Positions 16,639-24,738 of a stretch of 64,000 nt of DNA are shown one piece after another. Numbering within the stretch: position 1 is the first letter of the stretch; every line of letters begins with the position of its first letter. The translations under genes and the position numbers were made by a program. The notes under the pieces are model-generated. The model was not told the DNA's origin, ran no database searches, and saw nothing but the letters and a program-made list of their open reading frames with translations. Source of the stretch: Streptococcus parasanguinis (GTDB lineage Bacteria; Bacillota; Bacilli; Lactobacillales; Streptococcaceae); contig CAJJKY010000002.1 of assembly GCA_905188195.1 (NCBI GenBank), forward strand, positions 62,001 through 126,000, given 5' to 3'.

Positions 16639-17037
16639 ATGATTAAAATTTATACAGTGTCAAGTTGCACCAGCTGTAAAAAAGCAAAGACTTGGCTCAA
16701 CGCTCACCAGCTAACTTATAAAGAACAAAACCTCGGTAAGGAAGGGATCACCAAAGAAGAATTATTGGATATCCTTACAAAGACTGAAAATGGAGTGGCA
16801 AGTATTGTCTCTTCAAAAAATCGATACGCTAAAAATCTAGGAGTGGACATCGAAGACTTGAGTGTCAATGAAGTCATTGACATCATCATGGAAACACCTC
16901 GTATTCTTAAAAGTCCGATCTTGGTAGATGACAAACGTCTCCAAGTGGGCTACAAAGAAGACGATATTCGTGCCTTCTTGCCACGATCAGTTCGAAATGT
17001 AGAAAATGCAGAAGCGCGGATGCGTGCAGCTCTTTAA
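16639..17037 (+). CDS. spx: Spx-family RNA polymerase-binding regulator
   Basis: 132 residues, full Spx length, ArsC-like fold. The redox-sensing CxxC is present (CTSC, residues 10-13), as is the C-terminal GYKEDDIRAFLPR region that contacts the alpha subunit of RNA polymerase. Under thiol stress Spx redirects polymerase to oxidative-stress promoters. Streptococci have two paralogues (SpxA1, SpxA2); position just after recA does not decide which this is. Monocistronic between its own promoter and a strong terminator. Confidence 0.93.
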   Translation: MIKIYTVSSCTSCKKAKTWLNAHQLTYKEQNLGKEGITKEELLDILTKTENGVASIVSSKNRYAKNLGVDIEDLSVNEVIDIIMETPRILKSPILVDDKRLQVGYKEDDIRAFLPRSVRNVENAEARMRAAL

Positions 17038-17048
17038 AGTGATTGAAA

Positions 17049-17076
17049 ATCAGAAACAATTTGTTTCTGATTTTTT
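17049..17076 (+). terminator. spx terminator
   Basis: ATCAGAAAC-AATTT-GTTTCTGAT followed by TTTTTT. Confidence 0.9.
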
Positions 17077-17172
17077 CTTGTTAAAAATCGGAATGAAAAG
17101 CAGTTTACTGCGCCATTTTACCAAATCTATGATACAATATTTTAGAAAACAATAACTAGTAAGGAATGGAAA

Positions 17173-17769
17173 ATGAAAAGGAAAATCTTCTTATTGGGTG
17201 CGCTTACCTTGTGTTTGACGGGATGTGGTCAAAAAAAACAAGCGAAAACGCCAAATTCAAGTGAACAAAAGGCAATCCAAGCAAAAGCAGAGCAACTGCA
17301 AAAGGATAATAAGAGTATCCTGCAAAAAGCTGAAGAAAATAAAGTCATCACTAGAACCTTTGTCTTTCCAAAAGATGACAAGGGGACACAACAGACGCAA
17401 ATCGTCACCTATGTGGGGAATACCTTTAAAAAATTGGAGACCATCAATGTGACGGCAACCGATGAGGAGATGAAAAAAGGGATCCAACAGGTTGGAGTAG
17501 AGGAAGCACAAAAGCAGTTGAGAGAATCCTTTAACAAGGATGATGCCTTTAAGGAAGCTTTGACAGTACCAGGTTTCACAGCTGATTTGACCTTGGAAAA
17601 TGAGAATGAATATAAGGTGACGATCACCTATGACTTTGAAGCGATGGATGTGAAGAAGGCCGAAGGTATGACCTACTTCAAAAATAATCACTTACCAGAG
17701 TTGTTGAAGTTGACACCGAGTCAATTTGCGGACAATCTTATCAATGCTGGAGCAAGTGAGCAAAAATAA
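17173..17769 (+). CDS. DUF1307 (YehR-like) lipoprotein
   Basis: 198 residues. Signal peptide with lipobox LTGC (Cys at residue 18), so it is lipidated and held on the outer face of the membrane. The mature part matches the DUF1307/YehR pattern: a charged helical N-terminus, then a beta-rich region around ITRTFVFPKDDKG and the KVTITYDF segment. The biochemical role of the family is unknown. A -10 (TACAAT at 17133) and RBS AAGGAATGG precede it. The next gene has its own promoter, so it is probably monocistronic. Confidence 0.85.
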   Translation: MKRKIFLLGALTLCLTGCGQKKQAKTPNSSEQKAIQAKAEQLQKDNKSILQKAEENKVITRTFVFPKDDKGTQQTQIVTYVGNTFKKLETINVTATDEEMKKGIQQVGVEEAQKQLRESFNKDDAFKEALTVPGFTADLTLENENEYKVTITYDFEAMDVKKAEGMTYFKNNHLPELLKLTPSQFADNLINAGASEQK

Positions 17770-17833
17770 AAAACAGTTTAGCTAAAATAGCTCAAAAATG
17801 CTTGAAAAAGCTGTAAAATCAAGGGCTTGACCG

Positions 17834-17862
17834 TTGTGGAAAACTCTTGATTATGGTATAAT
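17834..17862 (+). promoter_or_regulatory. Promoter of the ireB-ruvX-DUF1292 operon
   Basis: -35 TTGTGG (17834-17839), 17-bp spacer, extended -10 TGG-TATAAT (17857-17862). Confidence 0.7.
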
Positions 17863-17892
17863 AGTAATATTCTAAGGAAAGAGGGTGTTTTT

Positions 17893-18159
17893 GTGGGATT
17901 TACAGATGAAACAGTACGTTTTAATCTTGATGATTCAAATCGTAAGGAAATTAGCGAGACCTTGAAAGATGTTTACTTGTCACTGGATGAAAAAGGCTAC
18001 AATCCAATTAATCAAATCGTAGGATACGTACTCAGTGGTGATCCTGCCTATGTACCTCGTTATAATAATGCACGGAACCAAATTCGTAAATATGAACGAG
18101 ATGAGATCGTGGAAGAATTGGTACGTTATTATTTGAAAGGGCAAGGAATAGACCTCTAA
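17893..18159 (+). CDS. ireB: IreB family regulatory phosphoprotein (UPF0297)
   Basis: 88 residues beginning GTG (MGFTDETVRF), the conserved family start. IreB of Enterococcus is a substrate of the Ser/Thr kinase IreK and a negative regulator of cephalosporin resistance (family knowledge). The N-terminal threonine region TDETVRF, where phosphorylation occurs in IreB, is preserved. Its stop overlaps the ruvX start (TAATG), so the operon ireB-ruvX-DUF1292, known across Firmicutes, is intact. Confidence 0.92.
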   Translation: MGFTDETVRFNLDDSNRKEISETLKDVYLSLDEKGYNPINQIVGYVLSGDPAYVPRYNNARNQIRKYERDEIVEELVRYYLKGQGIDL

Positions 18160-18578
18160 TGAGAATTATGGGATTGGATGTTGGCTCAAAGACCGTCGGG
18201 GTTGCTGTGAGTGATCCTCTCGGTTTTACAGCTCAGGGTCTTGAAATCATCCAAATCGATGAAGACAAAAAAGAATTCGGTTTGGAGCGCTTGGCCGAAT
18301 TAGTAGCTCAATACAAGGTGGACCGTTTTGTTGTGGGCTTGCCGAAAAACATGAACAATACCAGCGGACCACGTGTGGAAGCCAGTCAGGCTTACGGCAC
18401 GATGATTGCTGAAAAGTTTGGCTTGCCAGTCGACTACCAAGATGAACGGTTGACAACAGTTGCTGCAGAGCGGATGTTGATTGAGCAAGCAGATATTAGC
18501 CGTAGCAAACGTAAAAAAGTTATTGATAAGTTAGCAGCGCAGCTTATTTTACAAAATTATTTAGATCGCAATTTTTAG
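18159..18578 (+). CDS. ruvX: YqgF/RuvX Holliday-junction resolvase-like nuclease
   Basis: 139 residues. RNase H-like fold with N-terminal MGLDVGSKTVGVAVSD (first catalytic Asp), VGLPKNMNNTSGPR, and the C-terminal DERLTTVAAERML with acidic residues. The family is linked to pre-16S rRNA 5' processing in bacteria and was earlier proposed to be a junction resolvase. Translationally coupled to ireB by a one-base overlap, followed 22 nt later by the DUF1292 gene. Confidence 0.95.
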   Translation: MRIMGLDVGSKTVGVAVSDPLGFTAQGLEIIQIDEDKKEFGLERLAELVAQYKVDRFVVGLPKNMNNTSGPRVEASQAYGTMIAEKFGLPVDYQDERLTTVAAERMLIEQADISRSKRKKVIDKLAAQLILQNYLDRNF

Positions 18579-18600
18579 AAAGAAAACGAGGAAGAATAGT

Positions 18601-18906
18601 ATGGCACATGATCATAACCACGACCATGAAGAACGTGAATTAATTACATTGGTGGATGAACAAGGAAATGAAACCTTGTTTGAAATTCTTTTGACCATTG
18701 ATGGCAAAGAAGAATTTGGAAAGAACTATGTCCTTTTGATCCCTGCAAATGCAGAAGAAGATGAAAACGGCGAAGTTGAAATCCAAGCTTATTCATTTAC
18801 AGAAAACGAAGACGGAACAGAAGGCGACCTTCAACCAATCCCAGAAGACTCAGATGCAGAATGGGATATGATCGAAGAAGTCTTCAATAGCTTTATGGAG
18901 GAGTAA
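18601..18906 (+). CDS. DUF1292 (UPF0473, YrzB-like) acidic protein
   Basis: 101 residues, strongly acidic. N-terminal His-rich MAHDHNHDHEERELITL and the DUF1292 pattern LVDEQGNETLFEILLTI through EEVFNSF. Third gene of the ireB-ruvX operon, as in most Firmicutes. Function unknown; the histidines at the N-terminus could bind metal but this is inference. Confidence 0.92.
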   Translation: MAHDHNHDHEERELITLVDEQGNETLFEILLTIDGKEEFGKNYVLLIPANAEEDENGEVEIQAYSFTENEDGTEGDLQPIPEDSDAEWDMIEEVFNSFMEE

Positions 18907-19048
18907 AAACGTCCGGGGGACGTTTTTAGCCCAACTCCTAGAAACTAGAAAGAGTTGAAACATCCGGTGGATGTTTTTAGCCCTGCTTTAAGAAGCAAGA
19001 AAAAGCAGGAAGTCCGATGGACCTGCTGTAAAAATGAGAAAGAAATAA
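18906..19048 (+). repeat. Tandem hairpin array with compensatory changes
   Basis: Three related units follow the DUF1292 stop codon. Unit 1: AAACGTCCGGGGGACGTTT then TAGCCC and AACTC...GAGTT. Unit 2: AACATCCGGTGGATGTT then TAGCCC and CTGCTT...AAGCAG. Unit 3: AAGTCCGATGGACCT. The small hairpins share TCCGrkGGA but the flanking pair changes in a paired manner (CG/CG, CA/TG, AG/CC region), and the outer arms pair within each unit despite different sequence. I do not recognise it as a named element. Confidence 0.6.
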
Positions 19049-19062
19049 CTACAAAAGAAAGG

Positions 19063-19101
19063 AGCGCAAACGTCAGAAGAGGTTTTGTCGCTTTTTTCTT
19101 T
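19063..19101 (+). terminator. Possible terminator/attenuator upstream of folC
   Basis: AGCG-CAAA ... TTTG-T-CGCT followed by TTTTTCTTTT, ending just before the folC RBS. The imperfect stem makes this tentative. Confidence 0.4.
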
Positions 19102-19113
19102 TAGGAGGAAGAT

Positions 19114-20346
19114 GTGAATAAGATTGAGCAATGGATGAATAGTCGGATCGGTCTGAATTTTCGATCGGGACTGGATCGTATGGAGCAGGCAGTGAGCCTT
19201 TTAGGGAGGCCGGATAAGGCTTACCCGATCCTTCATGTGACAGGAACCAATGGGAAGGGATCGACGATCGCCTTTCTGCGCCAATTGTTGATGGCTCATG
19301 GGAAGAAAGTTGGAACCTTTACTTCTCCTCATATGATCAGTATCCATGATCGGATTTGTATTGGGGATCAGCCAATTTTGGATGAAGATTTTACTCGGAT
19401 CGGTCAAGAGGTGCAGCAGATGGAGCAGACCCTACTCCAAACTCAGGATCAACTCTCTTATTTTGAGATTATCTGCCTCATGGCCCTCTTGTATTTTAAG
19501 GAACAAGGAGTAGACGTGGTCCTGCTGGAAGTTGGTATCGGAGGGCTTCTAGATACGACCAATGTAGTGACGGGAGAGATCGCAGTGATCACTTCGGTTG
19601 GCCTGGATCACCAGGAAACACTGGGAGGGACGATTGCGGAAATCGCCCAGCAAAAGGCAGGAATCTTTAAGAAGGGCAAGACAGCTGTTGTGGGTCCCTT
19701 GTCGGATGATGCTATAGCTGTTTGTCAAGAAAAAGCGGAGCAATTGGCTGTGGCTCTCCACGCCTTCCAGAAAGATTTTGGGTTAGAGCAGGACCGTTTT
19801 TGGAATGAACGTGTGGAACTTGTCTTGCCGTCTCTGGGTTTGAAGGGTGATTACCAACGGGAAAATGCTGCAGTAGCTCTAGAAGCCTTTTTCCTCTATA
19901 TGGAAGGCCAAGATCAAGAAGTGGATATGGATCAGGTCAAGCTGGCCTTACAAGAGACGCGGTGGCCGGGACGTCTAGAGTTGTTTGGCGACCAGGTGTA
20001 TCTGGATGGCGCCCATAATCCTCATGCTATGTTGCGCTTGATCGAGTTTGCCAATAGCTTAGCAGGAAAGCGCGTGAAGATTTTATTTGGAGCCCTCAAG
20101 CGAAAAGATTATAGCGGGATGCTCCAAACGCTTCAAGCGGGATTGCCGGAAGCTGAATTGATTTTGACGACCTTCCATTACGGGGAAGTGGTGGCACAAG
20201 GCGACCGACAAGACCTGCCCTATGTAGCTGACTACAAGGCCTATATCAAAGAATTTATGGATCAGAGTCCTTCAGATGAAGTCTTATTTGTGACAGGATC
20301 CTTGTATTTTATTGCGGAAGTAAGGGCATTTTTATTAGAGGGGTAA
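19114..20346 (+). CDS. folC: Folylpolyglutamate / dihydrofolate synthase
   Basis: 410 residues from GTG 19114, preceded by TTTAGGAGGAAG. Mur-ligase-type enzyme that adds glutamates to (dihydro)folates using ATP. P-loop GTNGKGST near residue 43, SPHMISIHDRI, the acidic E in EVGIGGLLDTTN, DHQETLG, and the C-terminal domain with DGAHNPHAML. Slightly shorter than E. coli FolC but normal for streptococci. It begins the folC-lipoprotein-cls-ccs4 neighbourhood conserved in the mitis group. Confidence 0.96.
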   Translation: MNKIEQWMNSRIGLNFRSGLDRMEQAVSLLGRPDKAYPILHVTGTNGKGSTIAFLRQLLMAHGKKVGTFTSPHMISIHDRICIGDQPILDEDFTRIGQEVQQMEQTLLQTQDQLSYFEIICLMALLYFKEQGVDVVLLEVGIGGLLDTTNVVTGEIAVITSVGLDHQETLGGTIAEIAQQKAGIFKKGKTAVVGPLSDDAIAVCQEKAEQLAVALHAFQKDFGLEQDRFWNERVELVLPSLGLKGDYQRENAAVALEAFFLYMEGQDQEVDMDQVKLALQETRWPGRLELFGDQVYLDGAHNPHAMLRLIEFANSLAGKRVKILFGALKRKDYSGMLQTLQAGLPEAELILTTFHYGEVVAQGDRQDLPYVADYKAYIKEFMDQSPSDEVLFVTGSLYFIAEVRAFLLEG

Positions 20347-20350
20347 ACAA

Positions 20351-20378
20351 TTGACCTAGAGACTTTCTTAGCGTATAC
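20351..20378 (+). promoter_or_regulatory. Promoter of the small lipoprotein gene
   Basis: -35 TTGACC (20351-20356), 16-bp spacer, -10 TATACT (20373-20378), directly after the folC stop. Confidence 0.7.
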
Positions 20379-20422
20379 TGGTGGTAGATGGTATACGGTT
20401 ATGGCGAAAGGAGTCGATCTTA

Positions 20423-20833
20423 ATGAAAAAAATCATGTCTATAATGACCTTGGCAGTAGCCCTTTTCCTGACTGCTTGTAGCCAGCAAGAAAAAGCGACA
20501 CAGACTTCGAGCAAACAGACGTCTGCTTCATCACAGACTGTGACGTCAGCGAGTGAAGAACAGAAAGAAGGGGTGTCCATAGATGGCAGTTATCGTGGAC
20601 AGGACGAGGAAAATACGATCCTCTTGGTGGTGACGGGTCGAAAAGGCACGTTTACGGTGCAAGATGCTGATGGAGAAGAAGAGACCAAAGAGGTCAGCAT
20701 TGATCCGGTCAATCAATCCATGCGTATCGGGGATGAGCCTTATCGCTATCGGATCGAAGGAGATCAGTTGTCGCTAGAAGACCTAGAGCAAGCAGAGGAT
20801 GATCAAGGGATTATCGTTTTGACCAAGCAATAA
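20423..20833 (+). CDS. Small secreted lipoprotein, unknown function
   Basis: 136 residues from ATG 20423, chosen because GAAAGGAG lies 10 nt upstream; a longer frame from 20381 starts inside the promoter region. Signal peptide with lipobox LTAC (Cys about residue 19), then a Ser/Thr/Gln-rich linker of ~35 residues, then a compact beta-rich domain (IDGSYRGQDEENTILLVVTG ... YRYRIEGDQLSLED). It occupies the place of the small lipoprotein between folC and cls in related streptococci. The compact domain resembles small extracellular lipocalin-like folds, but that is only an impression. Confidence 0.8.
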   Translation: MKKIMSIMTLAVALFLTACSQQEKATQTSSKQTSASSQTVTSASEEQKEGVSIDGSYRGQDEENTILLVVTGRKGTFTVQDADGEEETKEVSIDPVNQSMRIGDEPYRYRIEGDQLSLEDLEQAEDDQGIIVLTKQ

Positions 20834-20846
20834 GGGACGAAACAAG

Positions 20847-21030
20847 AGAGAGTGGGACAGAAATCGGTAATTCGTTAGAATTCGATTTCGTCGTCCCACC
20901 TCCGCACAGTTGAGAAGGGATGTAAAAGCTGATGAAATCAGCGTAGTAGAGCCCACTCAACCACTGCGTCTTGCTCGACAATCCAAAAATAATTGAGAGG
21001 CTAGGACTTCTGTCCCACTCTCTTTTTGTT
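20847..21030. repeat. Rep-1 copy 3 (variant 3' arm)
   Basis: Same H1-H2 body as the other copies, but the right end reads GACTTCTGTCCCACTCTCT followed by TTTTTG instead of TTGTCCCAGCCTCT. The right arm is thus a perfect complement of the left end AGAGAGTGGGACAG, enabling a whole-element stem. The H3 5' arm (GAGGCTAGGAC) is unchanged and no longer pairs well. It is the only copy followed by a co-directional gene (cls). Confidence 0.88.
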
Positions 21031-21072
21031 TGTCTAGAAGGGGTTTGGTTGGTCGTTGCAACGGGTAAAAAG

Positions 21073-21105
21073 AATTGGTATACTAGTAGAAAGAAAAAAA
21101 GGAGG
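21073..21105 (+). promoter_or_regulatory. cls promoter -10 and RBS
   Basis: TTGG-TATACT extended -10 (TATACT 21079-21084) and AAAAGGAGG before GTG 21111. Confidence 0.6.
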
Positions 21106-21110
21106 ATGCT

Positions 21111-22646
21111 GTGACCTTTCGAAAATTACGTCTATTAATGTCCAAATATGGATTTAGTATTTTGTTTATGGGCTTTGAACTATGGGCATCCTTTGCGGCC
21201 TTCTTCTGGCTTAATAGATGGTTCCCTCATTGGCTATCTGTTGCAGTCATTGGGCTCTTATATGTGTCGACAATCTTAGCTATTGTTAATCGAAATACCC
21301 CGCCTGAAAATAAGGTGACCTGGCTCTTGATTGCCGTCATTCCTGTCTTTGGATCGCTTTTATACCTCATGTTTGGAGAGCGGCGTTTGTCCAAAAAGGA
21401 AATGATCCAGCTGAAAAATATGGAGTCCATGAAGTTTCGAGAGGACAATAGTCATCAGTTGCGTAAGGAGCTCAAGCAAGAAAGCAAGGCGGGTTATGGC
21501 TTGGTCAAGTCGATTTTATCCATGGACCACAATGCGGATCTCTACAATGGGACAGCATCGACCTTTTACCCTCTAGGGGAGGAGATGTATGCGCAACTAC
21601 TAGAGGATCTAAAAGCAGCGAAAAAATTTATCTTCATCGAGTTTTACATCATTGATGAGGGCTTGATGTGGAACAGTATCCTAGAGATTTTAGAGCAGAA
21701 AGTGAAAGAGGGGGTTGAAGTCAAACTCCTTTATGACGATATCGGCTGTATGGCAACCTTGTCTGGGAACTATACCAAGCGATTGCGAAAGATGGGGATT
21801 GATGCCCATAAGTTTAACAAGGTGATCCCCCGTCTAACAGTGGCTTATAACAACCGAGACCATCGTAAGATCTTGGTCATTGATGGGCAGATCGGCTATA
21901 CGGGTGGTGTCAATTTAGCAGACGAGTACATCAACCACATTGAGCGGTTTGGTCACTGGAAGGACAGTGCCATCCGCTTGGATGGACGAGCTGTTAAGGC
22001 CTTAACGCGACTCTTCCTCATGAACTGGTACATCAACCGTGGGGAAATCGAGGATTTTGACCGCTATCATATTGAAAACAAGGCAGTCGAAGGCGAAGGG
22101 CTCTATATTCCCTATGGGAGTGGACCAAAGCCGATTTACAAGTCGCAGGTCGGAAAGACGGTTTATCAAAATATGATCAACCAAGCGACGGATTATGTCT
22201 ACATCACAACTCCTTACTTGATCATTGACTATGATTTGACAGAGGATATCCGCAATGCAGCCCTTCGAGGGGTAGATGTTCGGATCGTGACCCCGCATAT
22301 TCCAGATAAAAAATTAATCCAAATCGTAACTCGTGGGGCTTACTTGGATCTGATGGATGCAGGAGTAAAGATTTATGAGTATACCCCTGGTTTTGTCCAT
22401 AGCAAGCAAGTCCTGGCAGATGACGAAATGGCGGTTGTAGGGTCGATCAACTTTGACTACCGCAGTTTGGTCCATCACTATGAAAATGCTGTCTGGATGT
22501 ATCGGACGCCTGCCTTGAAAAAGATTCGGGAGGACTTTGACCATATCTTTGAAGTGTCTCAAGAAATTACAGAGGATACATTCCGCTTTACATGGCACCA
22601 AAGCTTAATCAAGGAAATTATGCAATTGTTCGCACCGATGTTGTAA
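21111..22646 (+). CDS. cls: Cardiolipin synthase
   Basis: 511 residues, GTG start after a strong AAAGGAGG. Two N-terminal transmembrane segments (about 12-32 and 38-58) plus a PLDc_N-type segment precede two phospholipase D domains. The HKD motifs are visible: DHRKILVIDG (about residue 262) and VHSKQVLADD (about residue 430), each followed by GG/GSIN. Condenses two phosphatidylglycerols into cardiolipin at the membrane. Length is typical for Firmicutes ClsA. Own promoter and terminator, so monocistronic. Confidence 0.96.
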   Translation: MTFRKLRLLMSKYGFSILFMGFELWASFAAFFWLNRWFPHWLSVAVIGLLYVSTILAIVNRNTPPENKVTWLLIAVIPVFGSLLYLMFGERRLSKKEMIQLKNMESMKFREDNSHQLRKELKQESKAGYGLVKSILSMDHNADLYNGTASTFYPLGEEMYAQLLEDLKAAKKFIFIEFYIIDEGLMWNSILEILEQKVKEGVEVKLLYDDIGCMATLSGNYTKRLRKMGIDAHKFNKVIPRLTVAYNNRDHRKILVIDGQIGYTGGVNLADEYINHIERFGHWKDSAIRLDGRAVKALTRLFLMNWYINRGEIEDFDRYHIENKAVEGEGLYIPYGSGPKPIYKSQVGKTVYQNMINQATDYVYITTPYLIIDYDLTEDIRNAALRGVDVRIVTPHIPDKKLIQIVTRGAYLDLMDAGVKIYEYTPGFVHSKQVLADDEMAVVGSINFDYRSLVHHYENAVWMYRTPALKKIREDFDHIFEVSQEITEDTFRFTWHQSLIKEIMQLFAPML

Positions 22647-22666
22647 TAGGTGTGAGAATATAGAAG

Positions 22667-22700
22667 AAAGAGTCAGAAACCGAGAGGCCTGACTCTTTTT
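22667..22700 (+). terminator. cls terminator
   Basis: AAAGAGTCAG / CTGACTCTTT with a 12-nt loop, then TT. The stem's A-rich 5' side pairs with the T-run. Confidence 0.85.
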
Positions 22701-22746
22701 CCATAGAACTATGTGGCAAGAGGCTGACATGGTCGGCAGAATTTGG

Positions 22747-22752
22747 TATACT
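22747..22752 (+). promoter_or_regulatory. -10 of the Ccs4-like gene
   Basis: TTTGG-TATACT, an extended -10. No cin-box (TACGAATA) is present in the 100 nt upstream, although the pneumococcal homologue is described as competence-induced. Confidence 0.55.
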
Positions 22753-22817
22753 AGAAAAGATAATGGGCTTTTTTCTAAAAGGAAAGAGCAGAGGAATAGC
22801 GAAGAAAAGGAAAAAGA

Positions 22818-24656
22818 ATGAGCGAAAAAGAGCAAGAAATGACTTCGAAAAAGTTAGGGCTTCACGTGGGAGACAGTTTTCAGGATACACGTGAAATTCG
22901 CGAGGTGCTAGATAAATCAGTCTTTCGTGAAGAAGAGCCGACTCATAGCCAGCAGGCAGAAGTCTTGGAGGAGCCGGTTGCAATGGAGGCATCAGAGGAA
23001 ATTAGTGATGCCAAGCCAGAAGCAATAGCAGAACCTACACAAGAATTGGAACAGGAAGCGGAGCAACCGCTCAGTCGGATGAGTCGTCGTTCGCGTAAGG
23101 CGGGAGTTGAAGCGACAAAAGCGGAAGCATCGAAGGTAGAAGAGAATACGGAAGAGCTAGAAGCAGATGTGGCAGTTGAGCCGATCCGTCGTCAAGCTAA
23201 GCGTCCAGTCCCCCTAGCGATTCCTTTTGTGTTGAGTCTCTTGATTAGTTTGCTGCATGTCGGGGTGCCATTTTTAACCCGTTTTGCAACCAATCAACAA
23301 TCGCAAAACTTGTATGCTGGCTGGGCAATGACCAAGGGGCAAGTACCGTTTGGTGATTTTTACGGAACCAATGGTCTGCTCTATTATGCAATCAACTGGT
23401 TGGGAAGTTTAGCTGGTGGACATTGGATCTTGATGATCCTTCAAGCGATTGCCCTCTTCTTTGCGGGGACTTACCTCTATCGGGTTGTGCGCTTGCTGGT
23501 GTCTGATAAAGATACAGCGAAGAATGTCCAGTTACTCTTTTATTTCTTGGTGTTAGGTCTTGGTTTTGGAGGGACCTATGTAACTCTCTTTAGCCTTCCA
23601 ATCCTATTTGCCAGCATGAATTTCATTTTGGCTTATTTGATTGGGCATCGTAAGGATGAAGGCTTTATCCTTTATGGTGCGATTGCTGCTGTGGCTTTCT
23701 TGATTGATCCGATGACCAGTGCCCTGTTTTATTTGTTGGCCTTCCTGGGATTAACAGCCTTTAACATCAAGCAGAAGAGATGGGCGCGTGGCTTTTATCA
23801 ACTGCTAGCAGCTCTCCTTGGTTTTTCACTTGTCTTTTATCCAATTGGCTATATCACCGTTTTGAATCAGACTTTTGGTTATGCCATTAACCAAGTGACC
23901 TATGTCTTTAATGCCTTGAATTTTAGCAATGGACAGACCTTCAGTAACGTCATTTATTACGGACTGTTGGCGCTCGCCTTTGGTCTGGTCTCTGCCTTCT
24001 TGATGTCCTTTACGAAGCAAAGTAGCAGTGCTCGCCGAATCTTCCGCTTTATGGGATGGGCAGGTAGCTTGGTGGTCCTCATCGTGTCGATTGGTCTTCC
24101 TGAACAGGGAGCTTACCAATTGTTGCCAATGTTGCCATTTGTTCTTCCTTTGTTTGCGATCTGGTTCTCACGAGATGGGGAAGAAAATGATGGGATCGAA
24201 CGTCGTGGTCGGAAGAAGAAAAACAAGGAAGTTTGGGCTGCTTACTTTACGAGCCAAGTTTTCTTACCACTAGTAGCCCTTATCTATCTGTTAGCGAATC
24301 CAGTGGTTCAAGATCTGGTGCTTCAGTCTGGTCAATCCAGTGAACGGAGCGCTATTGCTAGCTACATTCATAACCATAGCAAGGCCAAAGATACCATCTA
24401 TGCTTGGGATACGACAGCTATTCTCTATCAAGAAAGCGATCGTTTGGCAGCTTCTGCCTTATTGACCCCGACTTCTTATCTGGGGATTAATGAAAACCGG
24501 ACAAATGTAACCCAACAAATCGATCGGTCTGAACCCAAGTATATTGTGGTCAACAATCAGGTAGAATTGACCTCCAAAATGAAGGACTTGCTCAAAGAAA
24601 ATTATCGTCTCGTTGAGAAGAAATACCGTCATTTCAAACTCTATCAACGCTCTTAA
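22818..24656 (+). CDS. Ccs4-like polytopic membrane protein (GT39/ArnT-type architecture)
   Basis: 612 residues. A ~110-residue cytoplasmic acidic N-terminus (Glu/Ala-rich) precedes about ten hydrophobic segments (about residues 130-490) and a ~100-residue extracytoplasmic C-terminal domain. YAGWAMTKGQVPFGDFYGTN after the first membrane segment and the terminal ASYIHNHSKAKDTIYAWDTT match the layout of GT39/ArnT-like glycosyltransferases acting on lipid-linked donors. By position (between cls and nrdD) it corresponds to the pneumococcal gene annotated as competence-induced Ccs4. Substrate unknown. Confidence 0.78.
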   Translation: MSEKEQEMTSKKLGLHVGDSFQDTREIREVLDKSVFREEEPTHSQQAEVLEEPVAMEASEEISDAKPEAIAEPTQELEQEAEQPLSRMSRRSRKAGVEATKAEASKVEENTEELEADVAVEPIRRQAKRPVPLAIPFVLSLLISLLHVGVPFLTRFATNQQSQNLYAGWAMTKGQVPFGDFYGTNGLLYYAINWLGSLAGGHWILMILQAIALFFAGTYLYRVVRLLVSDKDTAKNVQLLFYFLVLGLGFGGTYVTLFSLPILFASMNFILAYLIGHRKDEGFILYGAIAAVAFLIDPMTSALFYLLAFLGLTAFNIKQKRWARGFYQLLAALLGFSLVFYPIGYITVLNQTFGYAINQVTYVFNALNFSNGQTFSNVIYYGLLALAFGLVSAFLMSFTKQSSSARRIFRFMGWAGSLVVLIVSIGLPEQGAYQLLPMLPFVLPLFAIWFSRDGEENDGIERRGRKKKNKEVWAAYFTSQVFLPLVALIYLLANPVVQDLVLQSGQSSERSAIASYIHNHSKAKDTIYAWDTTAILYQESDRLAASALLTPTSYLGINENRTNVTQQIDRSEPKYIVVNNQVELTSKMKDLLKENYRLVEKKYRHFKLYQRS

Positions 24657-24659
24657 GAA

Positions 24660-24716
24660 AATCAATATCTTGTGTTTTAGAAAGTTTTTTATAAAATTTT
24701 CCACAAGATATTGATT
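24660..24716. promoter_or_regulatory. Paired NrdR-box-like sites forming a 17-bp inverted repeat
   Basis: AATCAATATCTTGTGT (24660-24675) and CCACAAGATATTGATT (24701-24716) match the NrdR consensus ACACWATATMTTGTRT at 14 and 13 of 16 positions, in opposite orientation, centres 41 bp apart (about four turns). Together they form AAAATCAATATCTTGTG / CACAAGATATTGATTTT followed by TTATTTTT, so the same DNA can terminate ccs4 transcription. The nrdD -10 (TATAAT, 24733-24738) lies just downstream. Confidence 0.65.
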
Positions 24717-24729
24717 TTTATTTTTGGAG

Positions 24730-24738
24730 TGGTATAAT
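24730..24738 (+). promoter_or_regulatory. nrdD operon promoter
   Basis: Extended -10 TGG-TATAAT. The second NrdR-box-like site would be centred about 36 bp upstream of the start point, suited to repression. Confidence 0.7.
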
